Below, one piece after another: positions 1 through 6,138 of a stretch of DNA of 15,192 nucleotides. The position numbers were made by a program, and so were the translations under genes. Positions within the stretch are counted from its first letter, which is position 1; the number at the start of each line of letters is the position of its first letter. The stretch comes from J061 sp003695725 [NCBI: Candidatus Schekmanbacteria bacterium] (GTDB lineage: Bacteria; Schekmanbacteria; GWA2-38-11), in the NCBI GenBank assembly GCA_003695725.1, contig RFHX01000168.1, forward strand, positions 1 through 15,192, read 5' to 3'. The notes under the pieces are model-generated. The model saw only the letters and a program-made list of their open reading frames with translations. It ran no database searches and was not told where the DNA came from.

Positions 1-221
1 AAATTTTTCCTGAATTTAGTTCTAAATTGTTTATCTTATTAGCTTCAGAATAATTTACTAATTTTTTGAAACTCTATATGACTGTCATAACACCTCTATA
101 ATGGATATCTTGCTTTTTTTTAAAATCATAAGCTATTTAATGAAAAAAATTTGAAGATGATTTAAAAAATATATCTAAAATTTTTTAGAAAAAAAGTTAT
201 CGATTCCATTTAATTTTGGTA

Positions 222-231
222 AATCGCGATT
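222..231. promoter_or_regulatory. Perfect 10-bp palindrome AATCGCGATT, possible operator
   Basis: AATCGCGATT is its own reverse complement. It is the only CG-rich island in an otherwise AT-dominated leader, and it lies about 40 bp upstream of the predicted -35 element. Its position fits an activator or repressor site for the sugar transporter operon, but no regulator gene is adjacent. Ten-base palindromes also arise by chance, so this is a weak inference. Confidence 0.25.
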
Positions 232-272
232 ATAGAAGATGTCCGGCAAAACTATTCTACAAAGACAATTAT

Positions 273-302
273 TTGAAATCTTGACTTGCGCTTTTTTATC
301 AT
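273..302 (+). promoter_or_regulatory. Sigma70-like promoter for the sugar ABC transporter operon
   Basis: TTGAAA at 273-278 (5 of 6 to the -35 consensus) and TATCAT at 297-302 (5 of 6 to the -10 consensus) are separated by 18 bp. An overlapping alternative is TTGACT at 281-286 with TATAAC at 302-307, but its spacer of 15 bp is short. Either would start the transcript about 4-10 nt before the ATG at 318, giving an almost leaderless message. That agrees with the absence of a Shine-Dalgarno sequence there. Confidence 0.4.
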
Positions 303-317
303 ATAACCAAAACAGTT

Positions 318-1637
318 ATGTTTATCTTGAGAAACAAAGAAAATCCAAAAAAGCATTTTTTCTTTTTTATTCTCTTTTCCGGAATAATATTTTTTTCACT
401 CATCTCCTGTAAAAAAAATGAAAATAAAAAATCAGAAATAACTGAAATCCATTTTGTTACTTTCATGCCCGACCAACCAAAAGTTTGGGACGAAGCCATA
501 AAACTTTTTGAAAAAGAACATCCCCAAATAAAAATAAAACGAGAATTTGCTCCTCATTCAACGACTGCATTCCATGACCTTCTAACACAAAAGCTCAAAA
601 ACAAGAGTGCAGATGTTGATGTTTTCTTTATGGATGTCATCTGGCCTGCTGAATTTGCAGCAGCAGGTTGGGCGGAACCATTGGACAATTATATAAACAA
701 TAAGGAAAAAGATAAGTTTATTGAAAGCACTATTGATGCAAATACCTACAATGGAAAACTTTACGGAATTCCCCTATTTACTGATGCCGGATTACTCTAT
801 TATAGAAAAGATCTTCTTGAAAAATATAATACTCAACCTCCTCAGACATGGGAAGAACTATATATGATAGCGCAAAAAATAGTAAAAGCTGAAAAAAAAC
901 AGAAGAAAAACATCTATGGATTTTCAGGTCAGTTCAAACAATATGAAGGGCTTGTCTGTAATATGATGGAATTCATTCTCTCAAATGGGAGCAAAATCAT
1001 CGATGAAACAACATTAACTCCTAAAATCACAGAAGAGCCGGCATTGAATGCTATTCGCTTTGTAAGAGATAAAATTATAAAGGAGCTTTCACCTCCGGGT
1101 GCTTTGGCATATCAAGAGCAGGAATCACTTGATATTTTTCTTCAGGGTAAAGCCATATTTCATAGAAACTGGCCCTATGCCTGGGAAATTGTTAATAATC
1201 CAGCGCGCTCTCGCATCGTTGGTAAAGTGGGAATAACTAAAATTCCTCATTTCAATGGTAATAAAAGTTATTCCACTTTAGGCGGATGGCAACTTGGATT
1301 GAGCGCATTTTCAAAAAAGAAAAGTGAAGGATGGAAGTTTGTAGAATTTATGACAAGTGAAAAAATACAGAAATTTCTTGCAATAAAAGCAGGAATACCA
1401 CCGACACGAAAATCACTCTATAATGATGAAGACATTATCAAAAAAAATCCTCATTTTGAACAGATGAGAGAAGTATTTTTTTCTTCATACCCAAGGCCCG
1501 CCACTCCTTTTTATCCAGCCATTTCAAACATTCTTCAACGATTTTTTAGCAAGGCAATATCGAGCAGCAATATTAATATAAGAAAAGAAGCAATCTTCAC
1601 TTCAGAGGAAATGAAAAAAATACTCAAGAGAAAATAG
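318..1637 (+). CDS. Carbohydrate ABC transporter substrate-binding lipoprotein (trehalose/maltose type)
   Basis: This is the extracytoplasmic sugar-binding component of an ABC importer. The 439-aa protein begins with a basic N-terminus, a Phe/Ile-rich hydrophobic stretch (about residues 14-30) and a lipobox LISC ending at Cys31, so it should be a membrane-anchored lipoprotein. The mature part has the cluster-B solute-binding-protein layout. The segment around residues 90-120, with DVIWPAEFAAAGW, resembles archaeal and bacterial trehalose/maltose-binding proteins. A C-terminal GGWQLG and FVEFMTS region is also typical. It heads an operon with two permeases and an ATPase. The ATG has no Shine-Dalgarno sequence; the next in-frame TTG (codon 4) has none either, so the ATG is kept. 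Substrate is inferred as an alpha-glucoside disaccharide; other oligosaccharides are possible. Confidence 0.9.
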   Translation: MFILRNKENPKKHFFFFILFSGIIFFSLISCKKNENKKSEITEIHFVTFMPDQPKVWDEAIKLFEKEHPQIKIKREFAPHSTTAFHDLLTQKLKNKSADVDVFFMDVIWPAEFAAAGWAEPLDNYINNKEKDKFIESTIDANTYNGKLYGIPLFTDAGLLYYRKDLLEKYNTQPPQTWEELYMIAQKIVKAEKKQKKNIYGFSGQFKQYEGLVCNMMEFILSNGSKIIDETTLTPKITEEPALNAIRFVRDKIIKELSPPGALAYQEQESLDIFLQGKAIFHRNWPYAWEIVNNPARSRIVGKVGITKIPHFNGNKSYSTLGGWQLGLSAFSKKKSEGWKFVEFMTSEKIQKFLAIKAGIPPTRKSLYNDEDIIKKNPHFEQMREVFFSSYPRPATPFYPAISNILQRFFSKAISSSNINIRKEAIFTSEEMKKILKRK

Positions 1638-1720
1638 CTTTTAATATTGAAAAAAAACTCTACTGATTGAATAATTTAAAAATAGATGTAATTTTCCTTT
1701 CCTCGACTCAAAGGTGTAAA

Positions 1721-2623
1721 GTGAAGGGAAGCGTTCTTATTAAGAAGGAAAAGACATTTGCCTTTTTTTTGCTTCTTCCCGCTTTTCTCTTTCTGGCTAT
1801 TTTTTCAATATATCCAATCTTATATTCATTTTTTCTGAGCTTTTTCAAACTATCACTATGGAAAAATATATCAGTCGGCGCATTTGTAGGGTTTGCCAAT
1901 TATACAGCTCTATTAAGAGACAAAATAGCGCTACATTCATTTTTAATAACATTTGCCTTTGTCATTATTACAACTTTTTTCGAAATACTCTTTGGCATAG
2001 TTATAGCGTTAGTTATGCATAACACCTTTAAATGGCGAGGCTTCATCAGAGCTGCAATTTTAATACCATGGGCAATTCCTACAGTCGTCTCCTCTCAAAT
2101 GTGGCGATTTATTTTCAACGACCAGTACGGATTTGCAAACTTTCTTCTTTTTGGTGCTCATACTGATTCATACAAAGCTTGGCTTGCAAATCCTACTCTT
2201 GCTTTTTTTTCAATTGCTGCAGCAGATATATGGAAATCCTCTTCATTTGCGGCTTTGATTATTCTTGCGGGACTTCAGATAATACCTGAAGATTTATATG
2301 AAGCTGCAAAAATCGACGGTGCCAGCAGATGGTATCAATTTATAAAAATCACCCTTCCTCTTCTAAAGCCCACAATACTGGTAGCTTTGCTTTTCAGGAC
2401 TATTGATGCTTTTAGAGTTTTCGACCTCGTTTTTGTAATGACACAGGGAGGGCCCGGTGACGCTACAAATGTATTGCAATTTTACGGTTATAAAAAAATC
2501 TTTGCAGAAGGATTTGTGGGTTATGGTTCCACGATTTCAGTAATAATTTTTTTAATAATTTTTTGTTTGTCCCTTCTTTACATTAGGATGCTTGGAAAAA
2601 CTTTAATGGAAAAAAGACTATGA
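1721..2623 (+). CDS. Carbohydrate ABC transporter permease, MalF/UgpA-like
   Basis: This is an inner-membrane permease subunit of the sugar importer. I chose the GTG at 1721 because AAGGTG lies 4 nt upstream. An upstream TTG at 1667 (318 aa) has no ribosome binding site and would add a non-membrane-like leader. From the GTG the protein is 300 aa with about six hydrophobic segments. The first follows a short KKEK stretch and contains FFLLLPAFLFL, as in MalF/UgpA/ThuF permeases. The ATPase-contacting EAA loop is present near the C-terminal third (EAAKIDGASRWYQFIKITLP). It overlaps the next permease gene by 4 bp (ATGA), which suggests translational coupling and a 1:1 heterodimer. Family assignment is secure; exact sugar is not. 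Confidence 0.9.
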   Translation: MKGSVLIKKEKTFAFFLLLPAFLFLAIFSIYPILYSFFLSFFKLSLWKNISVGAFVGFANYTALLRDKIALHSFLITFAFVIITTFFEILFGIVIALVMHNTFKWRGFIRAAILIPWAIPTVVSSQMWRFIFNDQYGFANFLLFGAHTDSYKAWLANPTLAFFSIAAADIWKSSSFAALIILAGLQIIPEDLYEAAKIDGASRWYQFIKITLPLLKPTILVALLFRTIDAFRVFDLVFVMTQGGPGDATNVLQFYGYKKIFAEGFVGYGSTISVIIFLIIFCLSLLYIRMLGKTLMEKRL

Positions 2624-3444
2624 AAAACATAAGTTACAAGTTGACATTTCTTTTAACTACAGCCGTTGTAGTTTTAGTTAGCATATTCCCTTTTCTCTGG
2701 TTTGTCAGCACATCATTTAAGAGGGAAATAGAAATATCATCTATTCCCCCTATATTCATTCCTTCTTTCAATATGCAATTTTATCAATCAACTATAAGTA
2801 ATTATGATATCTTTCTATACATAAAAAACAGTTTGCTCGTTGCTGGATGCACAACCATCATAACGATATTCATTTCAAGCCTTGCCGGCTATGCTCTTGC
2901 CTGCCTTAAACTCAAGGGGAAAAGATTAATTATGGGCATTATTTTGGCATCATCGATGTTTCCTCAAATCTCAATAGCAGGACCTATCTGGCGCATTCTT
3001 GATTTCTTCGGATGGCTTAACTGCTATCAAGGATTGATTCTGCCATATGTAACTTTAACTCTTCCGTTGGGCATCTGGATACTTGCGTCCTTTTTTGACA
3101 AACTTCCAAAAGAAATCGAAGAAGCGGCAATGATAGATGGATGCAGTCATATTCAGGTGCTTTTAAAAATAATTGCTCCCTTGTCTTTGCCGGGTATATT
3201 CACGGCCTCTATACTTGTTTTCATATATGCATGGAATGAATTCTTCTTTGCTCTTTTAGTTATGACTGAAGAAAAGTATCGCACTCTTCCTGTAGGGATT
3301 GCCCTTTTTCAGGGACAATATACAATGCCTTGGGGAGAAATAGCCGCAGCTTCGACAATAGCTACAATCCCACTGGTAATTTTAGTAATGTTTTTTCAAA
3401 AACAAATAGTATCTGGACTTTCAGCAGGCGCTGTAAAGGAATGA
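2620..3444 (+). CDS. Carbohydrate ABC transporter permease, MalG/UgpE-like
   Basis: This is the second inner-membrane permease subunit of the sugar importer, 274 aa and close to the usual MalG-type length. It has an N-terminal membrane segment (about residues 10-30) followed by the FPFLWFVSTSFK pattern characteristic of MalG-like permeases. Further hydrophobic segments and an EAA loop follow (EEAAMIDGCSHIQVLLKIIAPLSLPG). Its ATG lies inside the stop codon of the upstream permease gene. The MalK-like ATPase begins 6 nt after its stop, so the subunits are made from one message. Only a weak GGAAAA ribosome binding site is visible, consistent with coupled translation. Confidence 0.92.
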   Translation: MKNISYKLTFLLTTAVVVLVSIFPFLWFVSTSFKREIEISSIPPIFIPSFNMQFYQSTISNYDIFLYIKNSLLVAGCTTIITIFISSLAGYALACLKLKGKRLIMGIILASSMFPQISIAGPIWRILDFFGWLNCYQGLILPYVTLTLPLGIWILASFFDKLPKEIEEAAMIDGCSHIQVLLKIIAPLSLPGIFTASILVFIYAWNEFFFALLVMTEEKYRTLPVGIALFQGQYTMPWGEIAAASTIATIPLVILVMFFQKQIVSGLSAGAVKE

Positions 3445-3450
3445 TGATCT

Positions 3451-4533
3451 ATGAATTACTTATTGATCGAAAATATATCGAAATCATTTTCAGATTCATC
3501 AATACTGAAAAAAATAAGTTTCGAAGTCGAAAAAGGAGAGTTTTGTGTAATACTCGGTCCCTCGGGATGTGGTAAAACTACTCTTTTAAAGATTATAGCA
3601 GGCATCGAGCGTCAAGACAGCGGTAAGATCTTCTTGGAAAATGATATTTCAAATATTCCTCCGCAAAGAAGAAATATTGCAATGGTATTTCAAAGCTATG
3701 CCCTTTATCCCCATATGTCAATATTTGAAAATATGGCTTTCCCCTTAAAAATGCAGAAAATGGGAAAAAAAGAAATAGAAGAACGAGTAATTTCCACGGC
3801 AAAACTATTAAAAATAGAGAATCATCTAAAGAAAAAACCCCGACAATTATCAGGAGGAGAGAGACAGCGAGTAGCGCTCGGCAGGGCTATTGTGAGAAAT
3901 CCCAAACTATTTCTTTTTGATGAACCACTTTCGAATCTCGATGCCCGCCTTCGCTCAAAAATGAGAAGAGAAATAATTGACCTCCATAACAAATTACAAA
4001 CCACAATAATCTATGTAACTCATGATCAATTTGAAGCTATGACAATGGCAGACAAGATTATCTTACTCAACAAAGGAGAAATACAACAGATAGGCACTCC
4101 AGATGAACTCTATAATTCACCTAAAAATCTTTTTACAGCACAATTCATAGGCACTCCTGAAATAAATCTTATCGAAGGATATTTAGTGAATGAAGAAGGA
4201 AGATTTTTCTTCAAGAGCGGAAATTTTTCACTGGAAATTGGAACCTCAACGAAACTTAAAGAAATTGAAGGGGAAAAAATAATTATGGGAATACGATCTG
4301 AATCATTTTATATAGACAAAGGAAATATTAGGGGAAAAATAAGAAACTTGGAAAATTTAGGTTCAGAGATCCTTGCATACATCGATATTGAAGGACTCGA
4401 AAAAAAGTTGGTTATTAAATGTCCCAAGCAATTTCAGGGAAAAACGGGAAGCGATATAGCTTTAGACATAAAAATGAAGGAAATCCATTTCTTTAAAGAT
4501 GAAGAAAATGTGTGGTCAGGGTGTAATTCATAG
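3451..4533 (+). CDS. Sugar ABC transporter ATP-binding protein, MalK/UgpC/MsmK-like
   Basis: This is the cytoplasmic ATPase that powers the sugar importer. The 360-aa protein has all nucleotide-binding motifs: Walker A GPSGCGKTT at residues 36-44, Q-loop Gln81, signature LSGGE at 133-137, Walker B LFLFDE at 153-158 and the switch His191. After about residue 235 comes a C-terminal extension of the MalK/TOBE type (OB-fold regulatory domain). Its length matches the MalK subfamily and not short single-domain ATPases. AAAGGA lies about 10 nt before the ATG. Because all four importer genes are present, the system looks complete. Some MalK-like ATPases serve several importers, and that cannot be excluded here. 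Confidence 0.93.
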   Translation: MNYLLIENISKSFSDSSILKKISFEVEKGEFCVILGPSGCGKTTLLKIIAGIERQDSGKIFLENDISNIPPQRRNIAMVFQSYALYPHMSIFENMAFPLKMQKMGKKEIEERVISTAKLLKIENHLKKKPRQLSGGERQRVALGRAIVRNPKLFLFDEPLSNLDARLRSKMRREIIDLHNKLQTTIIYVTHDQFEAMTMADKIILLNKGEIQQIGTPDELYNSPKNLFTAQFIGTPEINLIEGYLVNEEGRFFFKSGNFSLEIGTSTKLKEIEGEKIIMGIRSESFYIDKGNIRGKIRNLENLGSEILAYIDIEGLEKKLVIKCPKQFQGKTGSDIALDIKMKEIHFFKDEENVWSGCNS

Positions 4534-4559
4534 TTTTTTGTTCTTACATAAAAGATGCT

Positions 4560-5516
4560 TTACAAATCATCAGAACCCTTTTTTCCCAAATCATTTTTGT
4601 AATAATCAGGATATAGTTTCTTCGCGCAATCAGGACAGAGCCCATGCGAAAATTTCACATCACTACTTCTTCTCATATATGATTCAAGCATCTGCCATTC
4701 ACCTTTCTCATCCTTGATTTTCTTACACGATGAACATATGGGCAAAATTCCTTCAAGTTGATTGATATGCGCAATACTTTCTTCAAGGGCCGCTATATTT
4801 CTCACAATAAAGCGTCCGAGATAATAAATTATCAGAGCAAAAATAATAAAAAAAAGTATATGAATAATATAGATTCTTTTTAATGCTTCCGATGTGGCAT
4901 TTTGATATGATGTATATGGGAAACTAACACTGAGTCCTCCTCTAACATCGCCTATTTTATAACCTTGTTTCTCATGGCATTTTAGGCAGGATTCTTCAAC
5001 AAGAAGTGGAGCCATATAGCGAAAAATTTCAACCCCCTTTTGATTTGTTACATCAGAAACTTCACTCATACCCTCTTCAAATTTTTTCAGCATCTTAGCT
5101 TCCCATTGATCAGGTTTATTTGAGGGATTCAAAGGTTTTAGGCTGGTCAAGTGAATATGAACTTCGGAATCGTTTTTAAGATATTCCGATATCATTCTTG
5201 TCATATATGCAGGATTTACCTTTGTAAGCTTCATTCCTTCTTTAGTTTCAATATCTCTCAAAGGGTCTTCAAGATACACATTCGGCTGGGAATTTTCCGT
5301 AACAAATATATAAACTCCTCCATGCATAGCATTCCACCGCCGTGCTACGACAAAAGCCTTGAAAAATGCTTGGCCTCTATTTTGTGCAAATGTATGAAAC
5401 TGTTGGCGTGTTTTTTTAACATTGATATAAAGTGAAATTGCATCGACTGTAAAAAACAAGCACAATAGGAAAACAAGATAAATCTTAATGCGGTATTGAG
5501 CTGTACTTTGATTCAT
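4560..5516 (-). CDS. Membrane-bound heme sensor: Tll0287-like (DUF3365) domain plus C-terminal four-cysteine domain
   Basis: The product is 318 aa. A membrane helix (about residues 11-30) is followed by an extracytoplasmic domain that ends in the c-type heme motif CLKCH at 177-181 and then RGGLSVSFPY. This pattern matches the Tll0287-like/DUF3365 family, which binds heme and is often the input domain of sensor proteins. A second helix (about 214-234) leads to a cytoplasmic segment with ILPICSSCKKI and GLCPDC; Cys261, 264, 294 and 297 form a likely metal-binding pair of CxxC motifs. This C-terminal module is commonly found at the ends of PAS and response-regulator proteins, where its role is unclear. 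No kinase, GGDEF or methyl-accepting domain is present, so the output is unknown. The gene is convergent with the ATPase gene and stands alone. No Shine-Dalgarno sequence is seen before the ATG. Confidence 0.82.
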   Translation of the reverse strand: MNQSTAQYRIKIYLVFLLCLFFTVDAISLYINVKKTRQQFHTFAQNRGQAFFKAFVVARRWNAMHGGVYIFVTENSQPNVYLEDPLRDIETKEGMKLTKVNPAYMTRMISEYLKNDSEVHIHLTSLKPLNPSNKPDQWEAKMLKKFEEGMSEVSDVTNQKGVEIFRYMAPLLVEESCLKCHEKQGYKIGDVRGGLSVSFPYTSYQNATSEALKRIYIIHILFFIIFALIIYYLGRFIVRNIAALEESIAHINQLEGILPICSSCKKIKDEKGEWQMLESYMRRSSDVKFSHGLCPDCAKKLYPDYYKNDLGKKGSDDL

Positions 5517-5612
5517 ATTTATTAAAATTCATTTTTTTAAGTTTATTTCTCATTTTAAGACAATAATCAAACATAATAAAGGCATCAGTGGAAGAAAAAA
5601 AAGAGAGGAATA

Positions 5613-5666
5613 ATGGATTTAAGTTTCTGGGAAACAATCAAAATAAATTATAGTATCATTTTATAA
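5613..5666 (+). CDS. Possible 17-codon small ORF with a ribosome binding site
   Basis: In the 207-bp gap between two leftward genes, AGAGAGG sits a few bases before an ATG that opens a 17-codon frame (starting MDLSFWETIK) closed by TAA. The ribosome binding site is better than those of several real genes in the window, but nothing else supports translation and the peptide is unrecognised. It could be the surviving start of a decayed gene, a true small protein, or chance in AT-rich DNA. The rest of the 5517-5723 gap shows no clear terminator or conserved structure. Confidence 0.15.
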   Translation: MDLSFWETIKINYSIIL

Positions 5667-5723
5667 GAAAAACAATAGCACCTATCAATTCAAATAGATG
5701 TCTTGAAGCCCTAAATACTAAAT

Positions 5724-6032
5724 CTAATTCCCCCCACCGATAAGTGAGCCAAAGGAAAGGATGTCTCCTTCTTTCAACTTCGTATTTAGCTTCTCTGGAT
5801 ACTCATATTCATAATCTACAGGCCTGTTGTTTAGATATACATTTGCCCTTTGAACTTTTCCTTCCATTGAATCCATTGTAAGAGTAACCCTTTGTTCAAA
5901 TGCATATCCATATTTCTGGCAGACTATTTTGATTGCATCATTTACCGTAGAGTTTTCAGGAATATCGATTTCTTCTTCGACTTTCTTTGTAATATCGAGT
6001 GTCAAGTTATAGTATCTTACTTTAATCTTCAT
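5724..6032 (-). CDS. MoaD/ThiS-family sulfur carrier protein associated with the AOR
   Basis: This is a 102-aa ubiquitin-fold protein of the MoaD/ThiS type, with a beta-strand start (MKIKVRYYN), the helix-forming NSTVNDAIKIV segment and the hallmark C-terminal glycine tail. MoaD proteins carry a C-terminal thiocarboxylate that supplies the dithiolene sulfurs of molybdopterin/tungstopterin. MoaD-like genes are frequently found beside tungsten AOR genes, as here, so a dedicated role in the pterin cofactor of the neighbouring oxidoreductase is the likely reading. The tail is SLIGGGN, with one residue after the glycines, whereas classic MoaD/ThiS end exactly in GG. Processing or use of a variant activating enzyme would be needed. 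GGGAAG lies about 8 nt before the ATG. No MoaE or MoeB/ThiF partner is in the window. Confidence 0.82.
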   Translation of the reverse strand: MKIKVRYYNLTLDITKKVEEEIDIPENSTVNDAIKIVCQKYGYAFEQRVTLTMDSMEGKVQRANVYLNNRPVDYEYEYPEKLNTKLKEGDILSFGSLIGGGN

Positions 6033-6078
6033 ATGCGACTTCCCACTACTAATTGTTTAATATTTACCTATTGATTCA

Positions 6079-6119
6079 TTAAATAAGAAAGAAAAGGGGA
6101 GAATATTTTTCTCCCCTTT
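6079..6119 (-). terminator. Intrinsic terminator downstream of the AOR gene
   Basis: A perfect 11-bp inverted repeat (AAAGGGGAGAA at 6093-6103 pairing with TTCTCCCCTTT at 6109-6119) encloses a 5-nt loop. On the - strand it is followed by a U-rich run (TTTTCTTTCTTATTT). It begins about 20 nt after the AOR stop codon and lies before the MoaD-like gene. It should therefore end or attenuate the main operon transcript, leaving the MoaD-like gene expressed by read-through or its own promoter. Confidence 0.8.
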
Positions 6120-6138
6120 GTCATCTTCTTTTTTCAAA

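Larger units (their letters stand above)
1..317. other. AT-rich intergenic region upstream of the sugar transporter operon
   Basis: This stretch is very AT-rich with many A and T runs, and I see no credible coding frame in it on either strand. It is therefore read as the upstream control region of the transporter operon. The only structured elements I can support are a 10-bp perfect palindrome at 222-231 and a sigma70-like promoter at 273-302, listed separately. No upstream gene end is recognisable at the left edge. Confidence 0.6.

Noticed and set aside
1-317. A truncated gene at the left edge, or an RNA gene in the leader
   Set aside because: No frame of meaningful length or recognisable protein pattern is present on either strand, and I see no tRNA-like or riboswitch-like paired structure.
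1667-1720. A TTG start at 1667 for the first permease, giving 318 aa
   Set aside because: There is no ribosome binding site before it, and the added residues do not resemble a permease N-terminus. The GTG at 1721 has AAGGTG at 4-nt spacing.
4534-4559. A bidirectional terminator between the convergent ATPase and heme-sensor genes
   Set aside because: A T-rich stretch follows the ATPase stop, but no GC-containing hairpin precedes it and no stable inverted repeat is visible in the 26-bp gap.
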